The notes: generated by a model from the sequence alone, not told the origin. Positions 36,950 through 49,880 are shown, numbered from the stretch's first letter. The stretch is 64,000 nt of DNA from Sphagnum compactum (GCA_965153455.1 OZ234498.1:9362001-9426000), one strand, 5' to 3'. Numbers and translations: made by a program.

Positions 36950-39814
36950 ACCTATCTCCTGCGTATCGGTCATGTAAATGAGCAACGATTGAAGTCTATG
37001 CAGAATTCAGAAATTGTCACTGGTTTGCCAAAGTTTAAGGTGGATGGAATGCATAAGATATGTGAAGCATGTCAATTTGGGAAGCAAACAAGGAATGTGT
37101 TTTCGCATGACAAGAATGTAAGTAAGAAAGCACTTGATGTAGTGCATTCAGATGTCTGGGGGCCAACCAAGACGACGTCAATGGGAGGATGTCGCTACTA
37201 TGTATCATTCATTGATGACCACACAAGGAAAGTGTGGGTGTACTTCATGAAGGAAAAAATGAAGTGTTTACTCACTTTCAAAATTTCAGAATGTTGGCTG
37301 AAAAGCAAACATGGTTACAAGTTAAGTGCCTAAGGTCAGATGGAAGGGGAGAATATTTCTCCAATGAGTTTATTACATATCTGAAAATGCATGGAATTCA
37401 GAGGCAATTTACATGCAGGTATACTTCACAGCAAAATGGAGTTGCTGAGAGAAAGAACAGGCACATTGCAGAGGTTGTTCGTGCATTAATAGCTAACAAG
37501 AGCATGCCACATCATTATTGGGCTGGAGCAGTTGCGACTACAGTTTACATCATGAACAGGACCCCCACAGCAGCAGTGCATGGTATGACTCCAAAGGAGA
37601 AGTACAGTGGCAGAAAACCAGATTTGTCACACTTGAAAGTGTTTGGGTGCATTACATATGTACATGTACCAGATGAGCTACGGACTAAATTGGATCCAAA
37701 GGCTGAAAAATGTATTTTCATTGGATACTCATTTGAGCAGAAAGGGTATAGATGTTATAACCCTATCACACGTGAAATGAGGGTGAGCAGGGATGTTGTG
37801 TTTGATGAAATGAGCAGCTGGTATGCTGATGTAAAAGACACTATTGGGGCTCATGCAGATGAGCATGTGGTTGCAAAGAATGCAGGTCAGCAATCACAAA
37901 CATTGAGTGGACCACGAGAGTCCCCTTCTAGTGGGTCTACTAATAGACCATGGAGTGGTACGTTGCGTCATAATAGCAATCCTACAAATACAGGTGATGC
38001 ATCATATAAAGGAAAAGAGAAGGTTGGTGAGGCCCTTAGTATGCCTGACATTTCTACAGGATATTCACATGTAGATGGAGAGTCTAGTGGCTCTGAGCAG
38101 AGCCTTGATGAGGAGTTTGGGATTCTAGCTATCAAGACACCTGGTGTGAAAAGAACTAATGCAGCAAATAGGACACCACGGACAGATCCAGGTCCACGCA
38201 GGTCTACTAGGGGAAGATGACCAGTCCAGAGATTGATATATGATGGTTATGTAGCTCGCCATTATGCATATATGGCAAAGGTTGTGCACGATGTTGAACC
38301 CATTTGTTTTGAGGATGCCATTGGGCATGCACTTTGGGATAAAACCATGGATGAGGAGATGGTTGCATTGGATGCAAACATGACATGGGAGTTGGTGCCT
38401 TTGCCTGAAGGGAAAAAGGCTATTGGATGTAAGTGGGTGTACAAAGTGAAGCACAATTCGGATGGAAGCATAAGCAGGTATAAGGCTAGATTAGTAGCCA
38501 AAGGATATGCCCAGACACATGGCATTGATTATGAGGAAACATTTGCTCCTGTTGCAAAGATGGCAATAGTGAGAGCTGTGATTGCAGTGGCTGCATCAAG
38601 AGGTTGGGTGTTACATCAAATGGATGTAAAGAATGCCTTCTTGCATGGTGAGTTGCAAGAAGAGGTGTATTTGGACCAGCACCTAGATATGAGGATATGA
38701 GCCACCCAAATTATGTGTGCAGGCTGCGTAAAGCCTTGTATGGACTGAAACAAGCACCGAGAGCATGGCATGACAAAATTGCAGAGTATCTTGTCACCAT
38801 TGGCTTTCGTATGTCAAATGCAGATCATTCACTCTATGTGCATAAGAGTGATGAGGGTATTGTGGTCATCACTATCTATGTGGATGATTTGATTGTTGGG
38901 GGTGACAATGAGAAGGAAGTTGAGCATGTAAAAAGTCTCCTCAAGCAAAAGTTTGACATGAAGGGTTTGGGTGAGCTCAAATTCTTCCTAGGCATTGAGG
39001 TCATTAAGACGCCTGAGGGTATATGGTTGTTACAGCGATAGTATGCATTGGACATGCTGTCCAAATATGGTATGGTTGGTTGTAAGCCCATTTCTGTACC
39101 ACTGAATCAGAATGGCAAGCTGAGTGCAGATGCAGGTGAGGTTTTAGAGGATGCCACTATGTACAGGAAGATAGTGGGCAATCTTATCTATATGACGATC
39201 ACCAGGCCGGACTTAAACTACACAGTTGGGTTGGAGAGCCAGTTTATGCAGGTTTCTCAGAAGCCACTATGCTATGTGAGTGCCACAGTTGATTATGGTC
39301 TCTTTTATGAGACTAGCACAGAGTTGCAGGTGCATGGATACATAGATGCTGATTGGGCTGGTAGCATCTCAGACAGGAGATCTATTAGTGGTTTTATGTT
39401 CTCTTTTGGGAGTGCTACTGTTACATGGAGTAGCAAGAAGCAGCCGATAGTTGCCTTGTCGAGCACAGAGGCAGAGTACAAGGGTGCTGCAATGGCAGCA
39501 TGTGAGGTAGCTTGGCTCTGCAAGCTACTTGGTGATTTGGGGCTGCATGTGGAGAGACAGGTTGTCATATATTGTGATAACCTTAGCAGTATTCAGCTGG
39601 CTAGGAACCCAGTGTTTCATGCACGGAGGAAACACATTGAGGTTCATTATCACTTCATTAGGGAGAAGGTCTTGGCAGGTGAGATTGATCTTCTTTATGT
39701 CAGCACAGAGGATCAGGTTGCTGACATCTTCACCAAGGTCTTGGGAGCTGAGAAGCATCGCCGATTCCGCAGCATGCTTGGAGTGATGGAGTTGGAATTG
39801 AGCTTGAGGGGGAG
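36950..39814 (+). pseudogene. Ty1/copia retrotransposon pol, 5'-truncated and broken
   Basis: Order is typical of copia. The end of the GAG-pre-integrase zinc finger is IGHVNEQRLKSM (36965) then CEACQFGKQ. The integrase core has Asp in VHSDVWGP, Asp in SFIDDHTRK and Glu in NGVAERKN. The reverse transcriptase has [23 protein letters not shown] and IYVDDLIVGG (about 38875). The RNase H has DADWAGS and SSTEAEYKG. Gag and protease are missing and the left end is abrupt. Damage: a frameshift near 37250 in an A run; an in-frame TGA at 38218–38220 and TAG at 39039–39041 (fits CGA and CAG converted by C-to-T); a one-base loss near 38680; and a short internal deletion near 39265 between the RT and RNase H parts. 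The element is inactive. Confidence 0.92.
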
Positions 39815-40039
39815 TGTTGAGATGTCAAGCTCAACTAGAGCTGACACTCATGATGTGCATTAATGACCGCTATACATCGACTGGCGCGCTTAATGACCGT
39901 TCTATGTCCACATCGACTGGCGCACGCACGACGAATCTTCGCCACTGTTTTTTTGCAAGACTTGTTGCCTTCTTGGTGTGTGTGTGTTTTGCAAGAGCTC
40001 AAGCTCTCCCCCCCCAATCTTTTCAAAAGATGCGGAACA
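39815..40039 (+). mobile_element. 3' LTR of the copia element (about 225 bp)
   Basis: Preceded by a purine tract GAGGGGGAG (39806–39814), it starts TGTTGAGATGTC and, as I read it, ends GCGGAACA, giving TGTT/AACA ends. The right end is set by the monooxygenase exon: codons read normally up to 40040 on the minus strand and homology stops exactly there. Inside are two direct copies of TAATGACCG…ATCGACTGGCGC (39861–39890 and 39891–39925), possibly LTR enhancer repeats. The 5' LTR is not in the window. Confidence 0.7.
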
Positions 40040-41386
40040 AATTTTCAAAATTGTGTCCGTTGTGGAACGCCGCCATTCCTCGTATCCCAACCTCCCCTAC
40101 AGCTTTTGGCTTCTCAAGGCCTAGCCAGGATCCCACGACTGAGTTCACACCATCAAAGCCAACCACAACCTGTCAATCCACATTCCAATTTCCCCAAGTA
40201 CATTAGCCACTCAGTTTTGACAAAATGGGCCCTTGCTCCAACTTTTGATGTTCTCAAAAATATGCAACCGTCAAAATCAAGTATTGTCGTCGGAGACAAA
40301 ATCCTGAACCTGTATGTGTTTCATTCTTTGTTAGCAACTTGCCACATATAATGGATTATTTTATAGAAGAATATCCAGACGAGACTGGTGGTTGGACAAA
40401 GAGACTTGAAGTTGCAGATTACTTAGAGCATGTAAAGTTGGCCAAACCTTTGCGGAGTAGGTAGAGCCATCTTGAAGTTCGAGATTGGTGACATCAGGTG
40501 AGGTTTCTGACTTTTTGATACTTGTCACTTGAGAATTTAGTCGAATGGTTCCCTGCGGTATCTGGCCAGCAAAAGCTTCCAACAATAGCTTTCGCTCCAC
40601 GCTGTGCATTTCATGTGGCCTGTTTCATGAACCATGCATTTCATGAACCATGAAGTTTACGGTGAGTTCGAATCATGTGAAGTATAAGATATAACATCAC
40701 TTTTGCATTTCAAAACAGAGACTGAAATTGTCAACTACTTTTCTTTTTTCCCTTTTTGAGGATAGTTGTTTTGTAGATGATTCTTTACCCTCCTTCACAA
40801 GAGAGAAATCCAAGATTGTCAAACGTTTGCCATCCGAGTTCAGAAATTCCTGTCTGCAAAACAGTTTCAAAGAATTTATAAGAAACGAATATTGAACCCT
40901 CAACTTAAGACAATTTCCGTAATTTATTATTGAAATGAGCTTTCCAAGAACCACAGACCTACAATTTATGCATATGTGGGGGAGACCAGAGCATACCCTG
41001 GCAAGTTGATATTCATGCTTCGGAATTGGTCGGCCAAGTCCAAAACTTCAAGGACGTGCATTGCATTGGTCCAGAGAATGATGGCAGTACCCTCGGATCG
41101 CAGCCTGTCTGACTTTTCCAAGACCACAGCCCTCAGCCCAAGTCTGCTCCAAAAATAACCAAACACTCCCATGAGAATATTGTACTCTATCAACAATAGT
41201 TTCCGATTGCTGTCGAATTCTCGTCAAATCATGATAATTATTTGAAGGGCGTGTGATTGCGTACCTGTGGAGAGCAGCAGCAAAGCACAGGCCACCCAAG
41301 CCACCACCTACTATCACTATCTCCTCCTGGTGGTGCACTTTGTTTCCGTCTGTTTCAGCAATGTGCCCATTCCCGTTTAGCGCCAT
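40040..41386 (-). pseudogene. FAD-dependent monooxygenase (MO1/CTF2-like), truncated by copia insertion
   Basis: Minus-strand exons: 41265–41386 (MALNGNGHIAETDGNK then IVIVGGGLGGLCFAAALH, the FAD-binding GxGxxG), 40997–41143 (LGLRAVVLEKSDRLRSEGTA, then WTNAMHVLEVLDLAD), 40789–40853 (FLNSDGKRLTILDF), 40448–40619 (HEMHSVERKLLLEAF) and 40040–40169 (VVVGFDGVNSVVGSWLGLEK, the DG motif). An upstream in-frame Met at 41476 is possible. Known plant relatives are FAD-linked hydroxylases similar to salicylate hydroxylase and zeaxanthin epoxidase; the substrate is not predictable. Exon 5 stops after GHNFEN at the copia LTR, so the C-terminal FAD domain is missing. The phase between exons 3 and 4 also fails (phase 1 donor, but the acceptor at 40619 leaves four bases before the aligned codon). 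Most likely a pseudogene. Confidence 0.85.
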
Positions 41387-42378
41387 CGATGAGGTCCAAG
41401 CCCGGAAACTTGTTCGCTCCACTACTCCGATAAGAATCTGGAAAACAGAATTGTCAAATTCAAGGAGATGGTGCACGGTAAATCATTCCTGCCTCCGTTC
41501 CTAACCTTAACTACTGTGAAGAATTTTGTCCCCATTAAAAATAATCTAAGGTGCAGTAGTAAAGAGTTGTGTCGACCTTATGATTGCGAATGGCTACTCC
41601 GCACCGATGGTACCGCGAGTGCTGCAGATGTATCGTTTGCGTCTCCACACCTGTAGCTGCAAAGCAAGTCGATCGAGGTTTAAAGCAGAAAATTATCTAT
41701 CTGAATGAATGCCCACAAGTTCATAACTCTGATACCATGTTGCATACGTTCATAAAACACTCCGAAGCATTTGGTGCTGTTTTTATATCTTTGAACACTT
41801 GAGCCTGATTGAGCTAGAAGATGGAAACTAAGCTAGAAATAATAAGAGCTCTTGAGGTGCAAGGTGTCAAATATCCAAGCTTTAGGGAGAACGAGCCCTG
41901 TGCGTGAACCATTTATTCTCCAAGAGTTGCTCGTCTTTTGCGCATTTAATCTCTAAGATCACACACACGTGCGGTTACTCGCCAACCAGCCAGTGACGTG
42001 GTGGCTGGAGTGGCAGGACTTGACGCCGCCCTCCACCGCTCAGAAATGGTTTTTGAATTGCAGAAAGAAAGATGCATGTGCAGAGTTTTGATGCGCAAGT
42101 GAGGAAGAAAAACCGTAAGTAAATTCCTTGGCAACAACCTGACCTGCTGCCATCTCTTAATTTCCAAGAGCTGCGGGTTCGAGATCGCATGCGGGACCTT
42201 GTTTACAAGGCAACGTGGCCGCCTGTGAAGACAGATAACTTGTCGACTCGGACAGGCTGCCTCCATCCCCGGCGGAGATTTCGAGTTTTTCTTCAAATAC
42301 AAAAATCGCAACAATCGACCTCGGCGGAGATTCGAGGCTTCGCTCGTTATTTGGGGACTTCACGACGCGTGGTTTCCC
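41387..42378. other. Upstream region of the monooxygenase gene
   Basis: No gene recognised. It contains open frames on both strands (such as 41946–42314 minus) without motifs. GC content rises towards the minisatellite that follows. Probably promoter and leader of the minus-strand monooxygenase gene. Confidence 0.4.
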
Positions 42379-42582
42379 GCCTGGCGCGAGCGGCGAGGGT
42401 TCTTGTAAATTCCATGCAGCGAGCATGGGTGTTTCGCGGGACATCCTCAAGTGTAATTTCTTGCCTGGCGCGAGCGGGGCGGTTTCTTGTAATTTCCAAC
42501 CGGCGAGTGAGGATGTTTCGTAGGTCCTCCCGAAGCCCCAAGCGTAATTTTCCTCCTGGCGCGCGTAGGTTTCTTGTAGTTT
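42379..42582 (+). repeat. GC-rich minisatellite, ~83–91-bp unit, 2.4 copies
   Basis: The word CCTGGCGCGAGCGG…TTTCTTGTAATTTCC starts at 42379, 42462 and, shortened, at 42553. The units carry CGCG/GGCGCG words and a following GATGTTTCG-type word. The open frame across it (42189–42623) gives repeating Arg-rich peptide and is a by-product. Confidence 0.8.
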
Positions 42583-45348
42583 TTCTTTTAGCGCTTGGTG
42601 TTGCGTCGGACCTGAAACACTGACGGCTTTCGGTCGATTTCAATCGTACAAGTGATGGCGCTCTTCGGCTGTCACGCCGGGCGGGGGAGTAGAGCCTTTC
42701 CCCTATACATTCAGCAGCAGAATGTTTGGGAGTTTTGCAGCTATGGTGACTAAGTTGATTGTAATTTTGGTGGTTTGCAACATGGTGCGTGGCAATTGAG
42801 GCCTCTCCAGGCCGTGTGCTCCAAAGCAAGCCATTTGCCTATGATGATGCGAGCTGATACTGATAGGGGCAGGCCATTTCCCTATCTCCAAATGCACTTC
42901 TCAATTCAAAATAGCCAGGGACCTTGTAGCGATGAACTATAGTTGTGTTGTATAATGTGACCATATGGATTTCTTTCTTAGACAACAGTGCACCTATCTA
43001 TTCTTTGAGCTTCTTCCTGCAGATTCCAATTAACCAATGGCTATTTGTGGAGGTGCAAACCTACGCATGAGATGGATTTATGACTAAGTAATAACCGGCG
43101 GTAGCAAGCCTTATTACGACCCCAACTCCTTTGAAAGATTTGCCTTGCCCTGTCCTCAACACACCAGATCTGCATCTTTATGAGCCTTCCTTACAGAATT
43201 TTCCTGATGCTTTGGATGGGGCCAAACCATTTCTGAACACCACTGCAATTTTGTTTCTAACATGGAGTCATGATGCAAGTCAAAACTGAGAGTTGGAGGT
43301 TATGCTGCTTCATGAAACTGGCAGGCATGAGGGTGGGGCAGTGGGATTCCCACCATAGAAATAGTAGGAGCAAGATTACTATGAGCACCCCATGGCATTG
43401 TGGAAGCCTATGTAATCTGAGGATCAAGAGATGACAGCAAAAAAATTTCCAGGTCATATGGAAGGAGCCCAAGAGTTCATAATCAAGAGAAAACTTAGTG
43501 TCCTGCAAATGTGACAAGAGTTTAGCATCCATAGTGGAAGAAGCCTTGAGATGAAGAGAAAGGCAACAGAGCCTTACACCATGATAGCTTTAGGTGAACC
43601 ATCCATGCAAAATCCATCTCTAATGCAACTTGCTCTTCAGAATGGCTTAAATCCAGATCTCTGGGTTTTTGCTAAAAACTAGCAAATGTGCAAATAGGAC
43701 TTGGTCAGGTTAATTGAGAAGATGAGTGCAAGCATCTACACTTGTGTCAAAGTTTTACAGCACAAAAATCTGACACTTTTCTGTGCACTTTTAATATGTT
43801 AAAAGCACATGGAAGAAATCTTGCCATCTCTGTAGAGGAATTCTGAAAGTTTAAAAATCACCAAAAAAATAAAACCAGTTGAAACTTGATTACATTTATT
43901 TTAAGTCAGGCATTAGCTATGCAACAAGTAAGAAATTCTGGTATCTTCCAGACCAAATCAAGCTTTTTCCAATGCAAATCACAAAACCAAACCCTTCGCA
44001 GAATTCCAAGATCTTCAATGTAACCTGATGTAATCTGTCATCAAAATAACTCATAACCCAGCACCAACTACTATACAAGACATCAACTGAAACCCCATGA
44101 AACAAGTATTTGAATTCTGAAGCATTCCAACAAGAAAACACACAACACAAAATCTGCTTGCTTAGAACAACTGACAAAGAAAAAATCAAACCACACCAAC
44201 ACAAAAAACCTTATGATATATGTAATCAAAAGCATCAACAAGAATTGGAGAGGATTTTTATGATCTTATTCCATAGTAAGCAGTTGAGCGAAGTCAGTCT
44301 TCATCAAACCCTTTTCATGAAATCATCAAATAACTCTCTTTCTCTCTCTCTGTGGCTCTTGGTTTTGTTGGGTTCCAACATGCAAAAATGTTCTACTAGA
44401 TATATTCAGGTCAATTGGTTATCATCAACCATTGAACATGATAAAAACACTTATCCAATACTCTTCAATATAGTGCAATATTACCACACAAACATCACTC
44501 CACCAAAATAGCACAGATGATAGGACACAAAATCTTTATCCAATGTTCAGGACAGAGGATATCCCAAATAAAGAGGTTGAAAAAGGTCACTCATCTATAT
44601 ATTGTACAATCCGGACCTCCTTTGTGTCCTCTGTTCTTAGAAGAACCATAAAATGTGCTGTTTGGATTATCAACATCCACAATGCTTCACCAGCAAGCAG
44701 CTTCAGCTTATTATGGCAATTGCCTTTCCATTTACACAATACAGCCAGGGGAACCAAAAAGCTACTGTGTCAGTAAACTGTTCTCCTGCTTGGACAAATG
44801 ATGTTAAACAGCTCCAATCTTCACATGATATGTACCCAGTCGGGTGACCAGCACCATTGACCTCTGAAGTTATGGATGAGTGACTACGTAACCACACAAC
44901 ATCCTATTCCAAGACCTGCTGCAGTGTCATTCCCAGAAAACTTGCGTCCTCTGTCTGTGATTCTCAAATTAGATCAATCACATCCATGACGGCAAAGACC
45001 TGGTAATGCTGAAATCACAAGTCTCTTTTTCTTTTCTGATTTACCGTGCAGCCATGCCCTGGCTCCTCCAGTTACAGAACATGTGGAAAAAATGGCCCAC
45101 ATGAACAGAACTGTCTCGCTAGATTGCTCTCTTGCTCACTATAGCTCTCTATACACAAGTACAACTGCTAGAAGCTAAGGCTTGCTGTCCCAAATTGCAA
45201 GGACATGATCTCATAGAATCAGGCTGTCCCAACAGACAGCTCAAGCCAATTAAAACTTGAGACTATTTTGTTCCCAAGCAAGCTTGCTACCAGCTGTCAC
45301 TCTCTGGTTAGATAATATAACCAAATGCACCAGAGGTCAAACAAATTC
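42583..45348. other. Gene-free stretch and 3' region of the RING gene
   Basis: No supportable gene in 42.6–45.2 kb; short frames on both strands lack motifs. The last few hundred bases probably hold the 3' UTR of the minus-strand RING gene. Confidence 0.45.
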
Positions 45349-47959
45349 TCAACTGGCTGGCACCACACCTTCAGCAGGCTCTTGCCTCTCTCTCAGTTCA
45401 TTGCTCTGCTCAGTCAGAGTGCCTTCATTAGTTGCTGCTGAGCCTCCAACATCATGCTTGCAGAGTGGACAAGATGCATTGATTTTAAGCCACTTATCAA
45501 CACACTCAACATGGAAATGGTGAGTGCATGGCAGCTCACGTAGCTCAACATCATCCTTGTACTTACCAAGACAGATGCAGCACACTGCATCATCTGCTGA
45601 CACCAGTCTTTCCATTTCAGTACCTGCTGCTACCAAGCCTCCCTCTGCAGCTCCCCCCTCACAATCTGATTCATTGCCATCCTTGTTCACTTTCATCTCA
45701 TTTGGAATTTTTGCCTTGAACTTATAGGTAGGCAATGCAGCAATAACCTCTACAGAGGCACCTCTCCCTTGAGTATGATCCTCATGGAAACCAAGAAGAG
45801 CAATTATGCATGGCAGGCAGCAGCAAATTGTTGCACATAAAATGAATGGCATAGCATATCCTATGCAACTGAAGGTAAGAAACACAATACACAACCTGCT
45901 CCCACGTCCACAAAAAATGTCAGAACCTGTATGACAAGTGAACTTGTCAACAAAATACTGGGTGGTGGACGCTGCAATAATCTGTTTTGGCACTCTTTGC
46001 AGTCAAAGAATAGTCAAGTGTCCTATGTTGTTTACATACCTGTACAAATTGGGAGCTTCACTTGAAGATGAATGCCCACCAAAAATCCAAACATTTCCCA
46101 CCACAAACCATATAGCAAAGAAGCAGTCCAATGCAATCTTAAACCTCTCGACAAGGGTACCAACCCTACCACACAACAATTCAATGTCAGTTGTTATCTC
46201 ACCAACATTGGATAAAAGCAGAACTGAATTGGACAACAACAGATCACGGAGCAACAAGAAGGGAAAGAAAGATAACACCTCTCAAACAAAGTGACATCAA
46301 GCAAGCAGAAAGACAGCTGCAAAAGAAGGAACTGAAAACAGTATATGTCTTGCTATTTGGGGTCAACGCCTCTTCAAGAATTCAATTTCCTTGTTCCTAC
46401 TTGGTGCACATCCAATAAAAGCTTGCAATCAAACTTCAACACTCACAGTAAGAAATGGGCACAATTTCTCCTACTTCAGTTTCCTACATACAAGTGACCA
46501 GAAACAAATGTGCAACAAATGATGATCAAACTTGAAAAATGTGCACTTCCAATATGAATGCCACAGCCAAAAACTTAAAAGGTCCTACATCCAGGACTGA
46601 CCAATGCACCCTTACAAACATTAGAAAGAAACAAGGCCTGAAACAAATTTAGATACCTGTTCTCGCTGCCAGGGTCTTGACCATCCAAGCCAGTCTGTCT
46701 CTCCCCCTGAGACTCTTCATCTCGTGACCCTGGAGTCAATGAAACATAAGAGGTACTCCCAGATACACCTACAGGGGTTGGAGGGGAGGCGACAGAGGAT
46801 GAGAGGGGATCCTGCTCATGTAACCCAACATATCGATGTCTAAAACGCCAGTACAAAAGTGGCACGGTTGCGAGACAGCCTGCTGCATAACCAGCCACCC
46901 ATACAGATAAGGGAGCTTGTGGCTTTTCATCCCTGGAAAGAGAGAGAACAATAATGGAGGCAACAATTTGACTGATGGTGATGGTGAGTTCGAGGGTTAT
47001 CCAAAGCCCTGAATTCAATGGGCTTGTCCTTTGACGAACACCATAACTATTGGATTGTACTGGTCTTATTGTGGAGTTGGAGGCAGTTGTTGAGGGAAAG
47101 GAAGGCTGGCCTCGCAGTGATGAGCTGGCAGACAAACTCCTAGATAATGCCTCCCCTGCAAAAGTGCAATCAACTATACGTTAAGCCTGAAGTGCAAGCA
47201 AGTCGTCCATCTAGGGCTCCCACATGATGGATACTGACACAAGGAAACATGAAGCAACAGCCCTTGGAAGCAACTAAGAACCACAGCCACTGTACCTCAC
47301 AAACAGAACAATCTAATTATCTACTAAATAATAATCTGTTGTTCTAATGTGCAATAACCATCTCATCACAAACAAACACCTTTACAATGTCTTACTCATA
47401 TCTATGAGATTGCAGAGAAAACTCCACAATAATAATTTGAAGGTAGCCATTGTGTCAGTTTTGGCCAAACCAAAAATAAACATGACACAATGAGTGCAGT
47501 CACAACCTTGTGACTGTTGATCTCAAAGTACTAGACCATGACCTTTATGATGAATGGCAGTGACTAGCTGCCATACTTCCTCCCCACTTTCGGGCAAGCA
47601 ACTAACAAGAATCTGTATCCTGAGTTGCTTCACATTTCCAAGAGCACTAGGCAGACCCACTCATGGTGCTGGCTAGCACTGTTTAGAATGTCTTGATTAC
47701 TGTGATTGCAGATACCAGGACAGCCTTGGAACTATGAACTACCTGAAGGGGGATCCTCTTGCTGGGCCACAGACTGAGAACTGCTCCTCTGGAAAAGTGC
47801 TTCATTCTCTACAGCTGCAATGGAAGGGACAAAAGGATTTGAAGTGGAACAAATATTGACAACGTGCTCATGTTCAACTGAACTAGACTGAGCCATTAGC
47901 AAGGGAGACAAATCAGTATGTTGGGAATCAAGATCCAAATTGTCACTCCCAGCAGCCAT
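45349..47959 (-). CDS. Membrane RING-H2 E3 ubiquitin ligase (RIE1/At1g12760-like), complete, four exons
   Basis: Exons 47743–47959, 46657–47155, 46040–46165 and 45349–45895 on the minus strand join in frame across GT–AG introns into 462 residues, somewhat longer than the roughly 400 typical of the family. The N-terminus is Ser-rich and polar (MAAGSDNLDLDSQHTDLSP). At least four hydrophobic segments follow: WITLELTITISQIVASIIVL, VWVAGYAAGCLATVPLLYW, IALDCFFAIWFVVGNVWIF and a Cys-rich one in exon 4 (CATICCCLPCIIALLGF). After an acidic linker, the RING-H2 motif is C386-x2-C389-x14-C404-x-H406-x2-H409-x2-C412-x10-C423-x2-C426. LPTYKFK before the linker is a family hallmark. Known role: ubiquitin transfer at endomembranes; RIE1 is needed for seed development. 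Substrate unknown. No damage is seen. Confidence 0.93.
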
Positions 47960-49880
47960 TGAGGTTATAAGCCCAATGTTGTGCTTGACCCTGTCTCATC
48001 TGCCCTGAAGACCAAGCACAATCACAAACCGGTTTGTAACCCGAATTGTCAAAAACCATTATCCGCTGCTGTCGAGGGCTTTGCTCCTGCTGTTCCCTCA
48101 ATATTGCTCTTGTTGCCTCCCTTTTACTGGGGGTAATCATCAAATATCAAACGAGTGATTTGTTGCTGATACTGTCAGCAGCAGCAAAGTGGGTGGTTGA
48201 CCTTTTGCAAGCCTGTAGTGCAGGCATCAACAGTGCATTCTACTAATAATCGCCATGCTGCATTTGGAAAGGAAAATCACCACATTCTTCAGCTGGTGAA
48301 GTCCAATCCTAGGACAAAGATTGAGCTCAACTCATGAACACGCATTGACCAAACTCAAGGGGATAAGCGATCCCTCTAAATTATTCCATGGGCTTGAAAA
48401 CCAATCAGTCATATCCTTCCCCCAAGCTCATGGGTGTTTTTGACAGTGCAGAAAGTCTGCAAAAGAGCAAAGAAAATCAACCAAACAGATAAGACACTCC
48501 CCAAAATGGTATCTATGGAGGGTCCAAAATATAACAAAACACACAGATAAATCTGGGAATCAAGGACTTGAGAATGTCCTATGATCTGCAATGATTTAAA
48601 CATGACACCTTTTCAACATCACTGAATCACCCAACCCCCTTAATTCATGAGCCTTGTACTCCATCACAGTGCAATCTGAGTTGAAGATGTCAGGAGAATC
48701 CTTAGAGGGAAGGACTCCAATTGTACATAAAAAGGGTTCATAACTTCTATTCTTGTGCTGTGTGCAAGTCCATTTTGCACAGAAAGTTACAAGTCTCGGC
48801 CATGTCGAAGGTTTCCGGTGGCCCTTATATCCTCAGAAGCAAACATCCCATTCAAAAGGTGCATAATACCCACACAAAACGCCAGAACAAGGGAAACACA
48901 TGGTCACCTCTTAAGATAGAGCTGATTTGTGCATCTTCTGTCACATATATCCTGCAAGATAAGATACTTCGAGTTTTTGGGAGCAACATTACCTGGAAGT
49001 CTGGCTCCGAGGGAATCGGACAATCTCTGAACAAAATTTGCTTCAGAGTAGGGCTGGATGTTCTGTCGAACCTTAACAGAGGATGCACGGCAGGAAATGA
49101 GAGCATTCTCCTGTCCCCCCCATTCCTCTTGCAGAGGACGGCAGAGTCAAGCTGAGAAATTTCTTACGTGTCTGAATTTGTACTAGGGACGAATGGAGGA
49201 CGGGGGGAGGGTTTGCGTTTCCTAGGGTTTGGATATTCGATCAAAGAAAGACAGTCACACAAATTCAAATCCGATCCCAAGCGTTAATGGAGAAACGGCT
49301 TTATGCTGGACTACAATGCATTGCTGAATGCCCGATCAAATCTTTAGTCTGCCACCAGGCAAGAAGATTCATGTCCAATTTCCATCACGAGAGCCGAACA
49401 AAGACAACAAAAATTGCGCATCAAGGCTCGCCACAAAACAAAAAGCCATGCAGATGCCCACCTGACTCTTGGAAAGACGTCTGCCCGCGCTGCTGCTGCT
49501 GCTACGTACCGCGGCCTCCTCACTGCATCATACCTTGCGGACTCCCCACCTCCTCGGCGGTCCATAAAATGGGGTAGGCAGACCGCCATAAGAAGACGAA
49601 TCCTTACTAGGGTTTGCAGCCAACAGCAGCAGCAACAGAAGGACGTTCCATCAGACGAACGGACGGCCCTGGACAGCCCAAGCACTCGGAAAAGAACAGA
49701 GAAAAAGTTTTGCTCACTCACCAATGCAACATGCATTAGACGACGTCGTCTCGGTAGCGAGAAGTAACGAGAGGTGGCCCGGGCTTAGTGAACACAGCAG
49801 AGAATTCTGCGTACTGGAGCGATGGTCGTGTCCCGAGCTTCTTCGCGCCGAGGGAGACAACCAACCATACCTCATACCGA
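47960..49880 (-). promoter_or_regulatory. Leader and promoter region of the RING gene
   Basis: Directly upstream of the RING ATG. A plausible leader acceptor (TCTTCAG) lies near 48005 on the minus strand. A GC-rich block at about 49,450–49,850, with CTG repeats and TAGGGTTT words (near 49218 and 49610), looks like the first leader exon and promoter; GTACGTAG near 49505 is a possible donor. Open frames on both strands in that block carry no motif. Confidence 0.4.

Noticed and set aside
42189-42623. 144-codon Arg-rich frame
   Set aside because: By-product of the GC-rich minisatellite; repeat units of 83 and 91 bp are not multiples of three.
45524-45727. Plus-strand frames opposite the RING exon
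   Set aside because: Shadows of the minus-strand RING coding exon.
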